Below, in pieces: positions 51,051-61,682 of a stretch of 64,000 nt of DNA. Under the pieces are notes generated by a model, which worked only from the letters and a program-made list of their open reading frames with translations, made no database searches and was not told the DNA's origin. The stretch's first letter is position 1. The number at the start of each line of letters is the position of its first letter. The DNA is from Cyrtodaria siliqua. Its lineage: Eukaryota; Mollusca; Bivalvia; Adapedonta; Hiatellidae. Location of the stretch: positions 62,001-126,000 of the forward strand of contig JAWPHD010000282.1 in assembly GCA_037043455.1 (NCBI GenBank), read 5' to 3'. A program made the position numbers and the translations under genes.

Positions 51051-51870
51051 CATCAGCCGTACCGTAACATCAGTTCAGACCATCGAACAGGCAGGACGTC
51101 TTGCGTTTGAAGTCTGGGACAAAGTGACTCCGCAAGTCGTTCTGCTGTCTGGGATCATCCGCCCTGCACTGTATAGCGCTATATACAGTGTAGAGCCACG
51201 CGGAGGCTTGGACATCGCCTCAAACATGTTGTACATATGTTTTTATCCTGTTTTTACGTGGCCCTAAAGATGGACGATTGAAGCTTCTACCGAAAATCTG
51301 ACGTTGTACCAGCGAGTTACCCCATGTCACTGCAAGTCCCCGCATTAGACGACATGAGGTATCTACGATGGACCACGACTAGACTCACCCTAACCCACCA
51401 TGGATACCGATGTTGGCGAAACCCTGCGGGATACTCACTGATCCTGTATTGCATAACGGCTTCAGGATCGGCGCGTGAAACGGAGAAGTTCTCACCAACA
51501 GAACTCGGGCAGCTCATGCAACCGGATCGACCTACTTGCGACACATTTGGCGCCCAAAATTTCCTGCCTCCTGATTGGTCTACACGATTTCGAGCCGGCA
51601 ATCGGATTGACCTAGTCACAATTCTGCAGGCAATCCGATTGGCCAAAATCTTCAACGGAATTCTAATCTACTTGGATTTAATCTTCAACTTCTGGCTATC
51701 AACGTTGGACTTCTTCACTAACCATCTACTGCTGCTGTTCTACAGTAAACCTGCTTGGACGACTTCCCATCTCCTAGACCCATCCAACTCTAATCATCTG
51801 ACGAAAAGCTCGCCAAAAGGCCCAGTGCCATAGGGCGAGGGTAAATAAAAACTACCACTCACAAGCCGTA
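51050..51870. other. GC-richer island with unrecognised 169-codon ORF
   Basis: Noticeably richer in G+C than its surroundings and bracketed by CAGCCGTACCGTAACATCAG (51053) and AAGCCGTACCGTAGCG (51857). An ORF on the plus strand (51324-51833) starts MSLQVPALDD and has a hydrophobic stretch at about residues 108-142; I recognise no family. Promoter-like motifs are present: TTTGGCGCCCAAA (51546-51558, E2F-like palindrome) and inverted CCAAT boxes at 51574 and 51638. It could be a promoter/CpG-type island, a mobile element body, or a host gene exon. Confidence 0.4.
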
Positions 51871-51939
51871 CCGTAGCGTACAATCCGTACGATAGCGGAA
51901 ACTATCGGCAATTTAGACGTAGGCCTTCTATACATACGA

Positions 51940-52054
51940 TTAATCCGAGCCTTCTCTGACCTTACCAGCCTTTTTTTTACGATTTTGATATTTCATCTGG
52001 CTGTGAAAAAAGCCACACAAAAAAAGCTTTTAGGGTCAGAGAAGGCTCGGATTA
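51940..52054. mobile_element. Small perfect inverted-repeat element
   Basis: TTAATCCGAGCCTTCTCTGACC (first 20: TTAATCCGAGCCTTCTCTGA) pairs exactly over 22 bp with the right end GGTCAGAGAAGGCTCGGATTAA. The centre is an A/T-run hairpin (GGCTGTGAAAAAAGCC). Confidence 0.85.
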
Positions 52055-52150
52055 ACATACGATGTAAACAAACAATAACAAAAGATGAAGGTGATCGAAT
52101 TATTTATATCGTTTGTCATAAAACATATTTTTTATCATATATACACAATA

Positions 52151-52776
52151 TTAAAGGGGTTGATGCACTATTTTCCAACAAGTTTTATTTTAAAGGGCTC
52201 CGAAAAACATAAAAGGGCTGAAAGAATTATCAAAATGCCATGATATGACCTATTGAAAATGTGCAAAGAAACATAAATGGAGGCGGCCATTTTGGAACGA
52301 TGACGCACAGACATGTCGGACATATTAATAATACATATTTTTTTATTAGGTCTGTGGATGACGTCATCGCGCCTTTTTACCATATATGGCATACTGACCA
52401 TATGTCTTTAAAAGCAAAGAAAATCACGTCGATGAAAAATTAGCATACAGTTTATACATTTTACATCTGTAAAATTATTTTTAATCAATCTTAGTAATTG
52501 TCTTTGCTTTATAATGTATTTTGTCAATATGTCATATATGGTAAAAAGGCGCAATGACATCGGTGGTGATCTTGTCATCTGTTCATTGAAAAATGCATTT
52601 TGTTCAGTATCGTTCCAAGATGGCCGCCTCCATGTATGTTTTTTGCAAATTTTCAATAGGTCATATCTCCTTTTTTTTTCATGGCATTTTGATAATTCTT
52701 TAATTCTTTAAGCTTGTTTCAAATTTGTCAGAGTCCTTTTAAATGAATCGTGTTTGAAAGTAGTGCGTCAAACGTT
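52151..52776. mobile_element. Long palindromic element, AGGGGTTGATGCAC family, copy 2
   Basis: Starts TTAAAGGGGTTGATGCACTA; right end degraded (AGTGCGTCAAACGTTAG). Arms of about 290 bp pair throughout (GGAGGCGGCCATTTTGGAAC / GTTCCAAGATGGCCGCCTCC; GCGCCTTTTTACCATATATG / ATATATGGTAAAAAGGCGC). Centre near 52475. Confidence 0.88.
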
Positions 52777-52892
52777 AGATGTAATATGCACAGTGTTTGG
52801 TGGTAAAGCCATACCCTATTGCATCGTACCATACATTCCGTTCATTATTTATAACTTTACAAACACTAGTGTAGCATGGTCACTGACATTAT

Positions 52893-52898
<6 letters not shown>

Positions 52899-52925
<27 letters not shown>

Positions 52926-52962
52926 AGTAAGTAAGTAAGTAAGTAAGTAAGAAAGTAAGTAT
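52899..52962 (+). repeat. (GTAA)n microsatellite
   Basis: TAAG repeated about 15 times with one GAGTAAG interruption. Confidence 0.92.
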
Positions 52963-53014
52963 GTTTGTATTATTGTGATATGTGCATACAAGTAATCATA
53001 TATACATATATTTA

Positions 53015-53760
53015 TAAAACAACATAATCACAAGGCCAAATGGGCCTATAAGTCACCAAATTTAGAAGGAACATGTATAAGTACAATAATCAGATTATCA
53101 CATAGTTTAGATAGATAAATATGCATAGATTGCAATTAAACATCTTGATCAAATACATCCATGTAGATTTTAACAGGAAACACGTCCTTCAAGTTAACTT
53201 GAATAATTAAACAGCTATTTAGGATTTAATGATACAGAATGTCCTTTTTTAATAAATAAGCACATACAAGAAATTTAGCAAGTTTTCTGGGTTGGGCTGA
53301 CATAATATGCGTCAGCTTTTGATTGACAGAACCATTAACGCTAATACACCGGAACGTAAGTGTGAGTATAACTCACAATCAAACAAGAAATGTGTTTCAT
53401 CTTCTATAGACTGTAATGAGCAGAATGTACATAGTCTCTGGTCTGGTGGTTCCCCAATGTACGTTCCATATTCTGAGGGATAAAATACCCATCCGTAACT
53501 GACTGAGGATTGAACGTTCGTTTTTGCTCATGTTTATTAGTACATAATCCTCGCGCTGAAATTACTCTTAAACACTCTAAAAATTCCTAGTTTCTGTACA
53601 CGATGAATATCTTGCTTCCATAAATTGTCATAATAGGCGTCTATTAATCTACTAGCGTGTGGCAAGTCAATAACGATTTTGCTTTCAAAGTAGTTACTTA
53701 ATCCCAAATTTGTCATCACGGGATCATCAAGCCCAATCGTTGTGGTTTTAACGTAGAATA
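53015..53760 (-). mobile_element. LINE 3' fragment (CR1/jockey-like), minus strand
   Basis: Broken frames encode TTIGLDDPVMTNLGLSNYF..., then (after a frame change) RLCTFCSLQSIEDETHFLF-DCELY, the same C-terminal Cys/His motif as in the 5930-7165 fragment. Ends with GGCCCATTTGGCCTTGTGATTATG, echoing GGGCCAGAGGCCTTAATTAC of the other copy. 5'-truncated and dead. Confidence 0.78.
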
Positions 53761-53769
53761 TCCCTTAAG

Positions 53770-54135
53770 CCTGTGCTAGTGGGCGTGAGAGGTGTTGCAC
53801 TTTACACTACCCTCATGAACAGACTCAATAAAACCGAGTTTGCTACTTTTATCTCTTATTTGTGTTTGTTGCTTCCAGTGGACCCACCTTTCAGTATTTA
53901 TTAAAAGTCATCGTGCCTTTTTAACGAAGCGTACGTTTCTGTAATCAATTGTTTCTACTAACGGCTGGTACATCGGAGGATTTAATGCAAATTTGACGGT
54001 AATATTATACACAAATACTTGACACAAAGTCTCTATCATCTTCGTTAAGGTTAACAATAAGCATATTCTGACTTTAATGTTTTCGTTATTCTTGATGCAA
54101 TATTTACGATAGTTAATCATATGTAAAAACAATTT
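53770..54135 (-). other. Coding-like minus-strand fragment, unrecognised
   Basis: A 74-codon stretch ending NPPMYQPLVETIDYRNVRFV-KKAR, then a stop and further open sequence (WVHWKQQTQIRDKSSKLGF). Amino-acid mix looks protein-like and may be a degraded transposon ORF. Not identified. Confidence 0.35.
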
Positions 54136-54419
54136 GCTTTGAACTATTCTAATGATTAATATTAATTATTGAACAAATACAAGTCATGTACGAAAACTAA
54201 CGGGACGCCGGGAGTTTTAAACAAGTCAAGATAACCACGTGTCCCGTTTTAACTAAATGGGAGATAACTCTGCACTAACATTGAAATACAAAAAGTAAGT
54301 GAAACAGAATATCAGCCTAAGTCATGCCGATGATTCAAAATACTTCACAAAATAAAATAACATTACATTTATTTAAGCTAGATGTACATAAGGGCTTGCT
54401 AAACTTTATTTGTTCAATA

Positions 54420-54895
54420 TAATTGTTATAACAAATAATGTACCCAATGATCGATACCGTGGTATAACAAATGATGTACGGAATGATCGGTACAGTGTTA
54501 TAACAAATGATGTACGGAATGATCGGTACAGTGTCATAACAAATGATGTACGGGATGTACGATACATTGTTATAACAAATATCGGTACCCTGGTATAACA
54601 CATGATGTACGGAATGATCGGTACAGTGTTATAACAAACGATGCACGGAATGATCGGTACAGTGTTATAACAAATGATATACGGAAGTGTTATAACAAGT
54701 GATTTACGGAATGATCGGTACAGTGTTATAACAAATGATGTACGGAACGATCGGTACAATGTTATAACAAATGCTGTACGTAATGATCGGTACATTATTA
54801 TAACAAATGATGTACGGAATGATCGGGATGTACGGAATGATCGGGATGTACGCAATCGGAATGATCGGGATGTACGGAATGATTGGTACATATTC
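54420..54895. repeat. 36-bp minisatellite (~13 copies)
   Basis: Unit GTACGGAATGATCGGTACAG then TGTTATAACAAATGAT; the last part degenerates to a 17-bp GATCGGGATGTACGGAAT subunit. 36 is a multiple of 3, which creates open frames on both strands (up to 161 codons); these are not genes. Confidence 0.92.
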
Positions 54896-55039
54896 TATGT
54901 ATCCATTTATTATATATGTATGTTTAAATATCTCTGTCATGAATTAATAAGAATTTAAACAATTTGTAATGCTATACTGTTAAATAATATAACATCTTTT
55001 ATATATGGTACAAGTACGTTTAATCAATGACGAACATTA

Positions 55040-55325
55040 TGTACGGTCCGGTCTGGTACGGTACGGTACGGCGCTTCGGTATGTTCAAATTCTTGACATT
55101 TTGATCGCCGGAAAGCAACGGCACAGAATATAGTGCACTGTTTCTACGTTAATAATACAGCCGCTAGAAACACGTGTTGATGTATTATTTGCTTTGACTG
55201 TTTGTTATTTACAATGCAAATGAAGGTTTTATCACTGTTTTCATGTAAATAAACTATTGATGAAGCAATCAGCTGGATAACATTGCAACATTTGGATGAT
55301 AACTTTGATTTTGAATGCATATTTG
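55040..55325 (+). repeat. Dispersed repeat, copy 2 of pair with 15733
   Basis: Preceded by GGTCTGGTACGGTACGGTACGG, then GCGCTTCGGTATGTTCAAAT and the shared body. Confidence 0.78.
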
Positions 55326-55737
55326 TAGAGAAGAGGGATAGAGAGAAGAAGAAATAGTGTTGTAGTATATGTATATATAAATAAAAGGCTGGAAACTAAT
55401 TTCACACTCGGTTTTTTTTTCGGATTTTTTTTACCTCTTTAATGGTCCGTGCGTAAATGTCACTCAGCGATTGGATCAGGTATATGTTTTCTTCGTTTCT
55501 GCAACATTGGTTTACCAACACATATGCTCTACTGACTTGGAAATCCATCAACAATCACACAACAATCCCAGACAAGAAGAAGGTCTGCACAGAAAAGACA
55601 ATATTTACGAGTGCATTGCATCTAATTTAAATATATATAATTATATATTATAGTACGGAACATATACAGTACGGTGTGCGGTACGGCTTTTACACTCAAC
55701 CATAGAAGTCTTAATAAAACTAAAAATAAAATTTTAC
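55326..55737. other. 5' flank, unassigned
   Basis: AT-rich; ends with GTACGGAACATATACAGTAC and GTGCGGTACGGC at 55652-55685, a GTACGG-rich border similar to that at 55040. No gene seen. Confidence 0.5.
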
Positions 55738-56465
55738 CCACGATTGTAATTTAAGATCCGGGTGACGAATGAGAAATTGAAAAAAATAGGTCATAGCGCA
55801 TACCTAATTAGCAACCTGTGAAATTTTTGGGCATTGGCCATCTACGCATGTTTGAAAAACCCTTTCTTCCATATGCAATTTATGTGGGGGTAGGGTGGGG
55901 TTTGGGGGTGGGTGGGGGGTGTTGGGGGCGGGTAATTTAAGATCCGGGTGACGAATGAGAAATTGAAAAAAATAGGTCATAGCGCATACACAATTAGCAA
56001 CCTGTGAAATATTTGGGCATTGACCATCTACGCATGTTTGAAAAACCCTTTCTTCCATATGGGGGTAGGGTGGGGTTTAGTGGGGGTGGGGGTGGTGGGG
56101 GGGTTGTTAGGGCGGGTAATTTAAGATCCGGGTGACGAATGAGAAATTGAAAAAAAATAGGTCATAGCGCATACCCAATTAGCAACCTGTGAAATATTTG
56201 GGCATTGACCATCTACGCATGTTTGAAAAAACCTTTCCCCCATATGCAATTTATTTGGGGGGTGAGGGGGGGGGGGGGGGATTTCCCAGCCATATATATA
56301 TATATAGAGAGAGATATCTGACGTACATATGCGAATTTCTAGACACAAATATGTTGGGGGCGGGGGGGGGGGGGGGTGGGGGGGGGTGAGGTTGGGGGGA
56401 TTTCCCAGCCATATATATATATAGAGAGTGATATCTGACGTACATATGCGAATTTCTAGACACAA
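55738..56465. repeat. ~185-bp tandem repeats with G-rich linkers (3 copies) plus ~120-bp repeat (2 copies)
   Basis: TTTAAGATCCGGGTGACGAA to TTTGAAAAACCCTTTCTTCC at 55750, 55935 and 56119, separated by G-rich linkers (e.g. GGGGGTAGGGTGGGG). Then TTTCCCAGCCATATATATAT through TCTAGACACAAATATG occurs at 56281 and 56400 with longer G tracts between. Confidence 0.9.
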
Positions 56466-57000
56466 ATATGGTAAACAGAAGATTTATTGCAAGCAAAAAT
56501 ATGCACGACAGTACATGCGTGCAATCTACACTGCAGGCGCTATAAATAACAAACTCAAGGTGGACATATTCGTCGTTTTGAGAGATGCCTATTTATGTTT
56601 TACCATCATATTATTATAAGTATGGTTTATATACCCTTTAGCAATCACTCGATAACATCAAAATATAATAACTTACCTTAAAAAACAAAAACATAATGGA
56701 CCTGTCTTGGAATCGCAAGTTCGGCACTTAAAAAACAACAACAAAACAATACACATGGAAGCCAAATTAAGTGACACTGAATTAATCCGACCTCTCTTAA
56801 ATTATTTAAGCATAAGTCTAATTCAATTAACATGTCGCCAGTTGTCAGCACGTGTCACTGTATAACAAAGCACGTGCAACTATGTTATAATATAACCTAT
56901 TGTCAACATACTCCGACATCAGCCAAAGGGCGGAGATATCTAAATTCTGACGAAATTGGACATAACGTTATGTCTCAGCAGGGGCGCGTAGTCAGAGCCT
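56466..57000. other. 5' flank, possible untranslated exon region
   Basis: No coding exon. On the minus strand a strong donor-like site TTTTAAG|GTAAGTTATT lies at 56677/56676, with two CACGTG E-boxes upstream at 56850 and 56870. See findings. Confidence 0.3.
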
Positions 57001-57960
57001 TTTGGTAAATACGCTCTGTGGGAGAGTGCGGGAGGGGGTGTCCCCTTCCTGGTGGTGGGGGTCCGGGCCTCCCCCGGGATTTTTTTTTAATTTGAGTGTA
57101 ATTTCGGAGGTTTGTGGCTTCATTTGAGCGAGATTTTGGAGGCTCTTGCCTCCATTCATTAAGTGTGTTTTTAATAAAAAATAAACAAAAAATGTTTTAG
57201 AGTAAAAATAGTGCCTCACTCCCTACCCCATTCAATTTTTATTGCTGATTTTAAAAATTAGCACTTTTATTTTTTCACATTCGATTTTCTAGAGTACGCC
57301 CGGGCGTAAAGGAGTATGCCTAAATACGCCCCAGGTCTGATTCAACTGAAAAGAGGTCTTATTCAACTATTGACTATTATTGACTATTTCCCAACGCTAA
57401 ATGATCATTGAAAATGCAATACATTGCTTATTTACTGCTAACATGCTATAGATGACCGATTAGCTCAGGTATATAAACTGAGGCCCGAGTATTTTTTTTC
57501 TCAATTTAAAGCATTGGTATCTTGAACAGAATCTAAGGTATAGCAGTGTGTAATACTTCAAACTGTACTTTTATGAAGAAAAAAAAGCAAATTAAGAAGT
57601 AAGATGTACGAAATACAAAACTTTGTTGACAAGTCATTGTTTTTTTAATCAAACACACCGAAACACAACTATTGAAACACCTGCTTTTATGTTTGAATAT
57701 GTTGGCTTCATACAAAAGCTATAAGGGGAGGGCCTCATTAACTGAAAACAAAATCGAATACCACAATTTTCTCATGCAATTGTATCTCTAACAGTGATTA
57801 GCAGTTATCTATGCAAATTTTCTCCTCCCCCAAATACATGCTGGAAAAAAGTCCTTACCTGCTTTTAAATGCACTATTTTTAAGCTACAGACATCTGTCC
57901 AGATGGCATGCATTGTTCCATGTTATGCATGTGGGTTCGCTCTATGGCGGAGACATGACC
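57001..57960. other. 5' flank, unassigned
   Basis: 57010-57150 has GGGGGTGTCCCCTTCCTGG and CCGGGCCTCCCCCGGGAT, which look repeat-derived. No gene found. Confidence 0.5.
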
Positions 57961-57975
57961 GATGGGAACATGAGT

Positions 57976-58094
57976 ATCCATGTGAGATAGGGAACTCTCA
58001 CACGAGGGTCAGAATTGTAACCAGATACGAGGCTCTGCCGAGTTCCTGGTTGCAATTCTGATCCCGAGGGTGAGATTTCCCTGTCTCACATGGA
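57976..58094. mobile_element. Fold-back element with CGAGGCTCTGCCGAG centre
   Basis: ATCCATGTGAGATAGGGAAC pairs with the reverse of TTTCCCTGTCTCACATGGAT; centre ATACGAGGCTCTGCCGAGTT. Arms about 49 bp. Confidence 0.82.
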
Positions 58095-58176
58095 TAAACA
58101 CACGATGGATTATTTTTCTCCCATTTTGCGTTTATCCAGACTGCATTTGATTTTACGCTAGGCGGCGTAACCACCG

Positions 58177-59050
58177 TGACGTCATGACGTTTCACGTAAG
58201 AGTCACGTATGTAAGATATAGAGAATATTATGTCAGTGCCTTTTACTATCAAGTTTATTAGGCGAGGCTTAGAAAACGAAGAATGGCGAGGCTTAGCCCA
58301 GCCATTCTTCGTTTTCTTGCCGAGCTTAATAAACTTGATAGTAAAAGGCACTGACATACGAGGAATGGCGATGCTCAGCTCAGTCTTCGTTTTCGTGCCG
58401 AGCTTAATAAACTTGATAGTAAAAGGCACTGACATAATATTCTATTTATCATGTAGATTATCCATATTTTCTGTATGAATTACTATTATTACCTATTTCT
58501 CAGAATGTTACACTTATCGAGTATGCCGCCATGTTGTTGTTTTTGTTTGTTTTATGACGTCAGGCAACGTTTCGTGCATGACGTCACATAACGTTACGTA
58601 CAATAAGGGATTCCGCACTGATTTGCTTTATTGGTCAGTGCCTAATAAAGCAAAATTTATTAGGTCACCCCTTTAATAGGCAGAAAAATGCATATCTGCA
58701 TGATAAATAGCCGAGCCATTCTTCGTTTTCGTTCCGAGCCTAATAAACTTGATAGTAATATGCACTGACATAATATTCTATTTATCTTGTAGATTATCAA
58801 AATTTTCTGTATGAATTACTTTATTACCTATTTCTCAGAATGTTACGCTTATCGAGGACGCCACCATGTTGTTTTGTTTTTGTTTGTTTTATGACGTCTG
58901 GCAACGTTACGTGCATGACGTCAGATAACGTGACGTACAATAAAAGCCGTGGGATTCCGCATTGATATGCTTTATTGGCCAGTGCATAGTATAGCAAAAT
59001 TTATTAGGTCACCCCTTTATTAGGCAGAAAAGTGCATATCTGCATGATAA
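58177..59050. mobile_element. CRE-rich palindromic repeat, two tandem copies
   Basis: ATGTCAGTGCCTTTTACTAT (58230) has inverted partners at 58338 and 58416. A 270-bp direct duplication (58440-58710 versus 58772-59050) carries ATGACGTCAGGCAACGTT, GTGCATGACGTCA and TAGGTCACCCCTTTA. Perfect TGACGTCA at 58177, 58555, 58579 and 58916. Confidence 0.82.
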
Positions 59051-60200
59051 AACTCTTTCTTGCATACCAGATACGGGTATCCGCGTTTTACACGGGGGGG
59101 TGGAAAGTCTTCTTTTTATGGATAAAGATAACTTTATCTTTATGAGAGTCACGCGAATCAATAATGACGTCAATAATGTGAACAGATGCATGACGTCATT
59201 ATGCGAAAAAAAAACACATGTAAACCGTTACTTATTGGCGACGTCAACGCATAAAATGTCAAATATGCAAGAAAAAGAATCTGTCATGGGTATTCGATTC
59301 AGATAGGAAATTCCAACCCTCGGTATAAGTGTTTTAATCGGAAACTCGGCAGAGCCTCGGTTCCGATAAAAACACTTATACCTTGGGTTGGAATTCCCTA
59401 TTTCCACCGGATACCCATGAAAGATTCTTATATTCTTGCATACCAGATACCTTGGAGTTTTCTTGCATACCAGATACGGGTATCCGCGTTTTACATGGTG
59501 GATGGAAAGTCTTATCTTTATGGGTAAAGATAAAAGTTTATCTTTATGGGTAAAGATAAGAGTCACGCGAATCAATAATGACGTCAGTAACGTGAACAGA
59601 TGAATGACGTCATTGTGCGAAAAAACAACAACATGTAAAACGTTACTAATTGGCGACGTCAACGCACAAAATGTCAATGATATGCAAGAAAAAGAATCTG
59701 TCATGGGTATTCGGCAATCGTGAACGCTCGGCCAATCCCGTCATTCTTCGGGATCCCGCGAATCATACGACGCAGCGTACGAGATGTTGCGAATGGTGTA
59801 TTCGGTTCAGATAGGGAATTCCATCCCTCGGTATAAGTGTTTAGCCTCGGTTCCGATAAAAACATTTATATATCGGGTTGGAATTCCCTATCTTCACCGG
59901 ATACCCATAAAAGATTCTTATATTCTTGCATACCGGACAAGGATATCCGTCATTTTACCGGGGCTAGATATTTCCATCTCACCCTAGGGTCGAGTTAAAA
60001 TTCACGCACGCCAACATCCGGTATGCCGGAAAACATGCAAAACGTTATTAGCTGGCGGCGTCAACGCACTACATGTCTGTGATATGCAAGAAAAAGAATC
60101 TATAATGGGTATTCGGTTCAGATAGGGAATTCCAACCCTCGGTATAAGTGTTTTAATCGAAACCTCGGCAGAGCCTCGGTAGAAACTTCATTCTTTCAGA
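59050..60200. mobile_element. Cluster of fold-back repeats (GGAATTCC-type) with CRE sites
   Basis: Repeated blocks CATACCAGATACGGGTATCC, GGAAAGTCTT-TTATGG-TAAAGATA, CACGCGAATCAATAATGACG and GGGTATTCG-TCAGATAGG. Palindromes with GGCAGAGCCTCGGTTCCGAT centres at 59300-59420, 59810-59910 and 60110-60185. Perfect TGACGTCA at 59165, 59191, 59579 and 59605. Confidence 0.8.
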
Positions 60201-60755
60201 TTCATCTCATCTCACTATGCATGAGGTTGTTGCCCCAGTATAGACTAATAAGATGTGTGACGTTATTTATTTATTTTTTATTTCCGTTTCCATTTGGGTC
60301 AGTAACACGAAGCCCATTCAAAGTACATTCTCACCATTACATTGATTTTGCCGTTGTAAAAAAAGGTACTTCCGACTCGAATATTCCCTATATGATAAAC
60401 TTCAAACAAAAAATTCCATTTGTATATGAAAAAAGACAGATGTTTATGTATAAATATTGAACTTTTGTTATTTTATTACTATGTTTACGAAATATTATCA
60501 AGTCACACAGAAAGTTAGTAATAAAAAAGTATATATAATTTGCATCATTTAACTAGTTTAAAGTGGTGACTGTGTCTTTTTATCACACATTGTAAAATAT
60601 GGCTTGGAGTATTGCTATTAAGTATTGAAGTACAAATTTCAGTGCGTTGTATTATGATTGGTGTTTTTGTGTCGCATACGTAGCATGGCAGATACATTTG
60701 TCTGTCGTCTGTCGTCGTCCCTCGTCCCTCTTCCGTCACACTTTAACCTGCAACC
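60200..60755. other. 5' flank, unassigned
   Basis: AT-rich; GTCTGTCGTCTGTCGTCGTC run at 60700 leads into the next repeat. No gene seen. Confidence 0.55.
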
Positions 60756-61050
60756 TAAGCTTGGCCATAACTTGAAAAGTATTTGAGCTATGTTCATCAA
60801 ACTTCACACACATCTTCATCTCAACACAAGGAATGCTGGTACACATGCCCAATAACTCTGACTTTGTTATAAAACTTTAGCCTGCAACCTAACCAAGCTC
60901 AAAAATGGCCTTTTATCTTGAAAAGTTTGTAACCTAAGTTCATGAAACTTCGCACACATATTCATGTTGACCATCTTGTTACACATGTCTCCAAACGCTG
61001 ACTTCAATTTTGTGTAAAATGAGACAGAATTAGCTAGACATCTTATATCA
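60690..61050 (-). repeat. GGGGCATAACTC-family element, two units
   Basis: AACTTGAAAAGTATTTGAGC, TTCATCAAACTTCACACACA, CCAATAACTCTGACTTTG, AACCTGCAACCTAACCAAGC: the same unit as at 62600-63560. Confidence 0.75.
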
Positions 61051-61682
61051 ACATGAATTGTTCTCTGATCTCTTCCTAAAATGCTGTAGATTTAGAACCG
61101 GTAAAGATAAATCAATGTATCCAGTAAAATGTCTAACTCCCCGCAGTGGTTACTTCCCCTTTCTGTTCCAGCAGTGGCTACAATATCTGGTATATAGTTA
61201 TTATACCACTAATTATTTTCCCCATAGGGGACCAATGTTAAAGTGTCACTTATTAATGATTTGCTGCAAATTAATGATTTGCTGCAAATTCAACTCAAGT
61301 ATGGATAATGCAGCAGTTTAATGTTCATATAGAAAACGAATTTTCCACTTGAAAAATCACCAGAAAAGGTGGGGTCAAAAGAAAGTTCTTGTTTGTTTAC
61401 TAAACAGGTCAAGGGTACAGCTGTTTTCATTGATTGACTGTTTTCATTGCTCACAAAGTGTAAGCATAGAGTCGAAATTTCGAAAATGTTCATCAGTGAT
61501 CCAGTAAAACTTATTAATACGCTTCTTATACATACAACCACTAAATCGAATAGAAATGGGCAGTTTCCCCCTACTTATAATGCCCGTTTTCATCAAAAAA
61601 GGAGGGATTCCTTTTTATTATAGGAACTACATTCGATACACCTCGGAGGTTTACATGTAATTAGTGGTGGTAAACTTATAAG
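61051..61682. other. 5' flank, unassigned
   Basis: ATTTGCTGCAAATTAATG duplicated at 61256-61287. CTCCCCGCAGTGGTTACTTCC as in intron 10. No gene seen. Confidence 0.5.

Noticed and set aside
54406..54958. Overlapping ORFs on both strands of the 36-bp array
   Set aside because: Repeat-generated; no non-repeat coding sequence attached.
55804..56496. Proline-rich minus-strand ORFs
   Set aside because: Arise from G-rich linkers and the repeated 185-bp unit.
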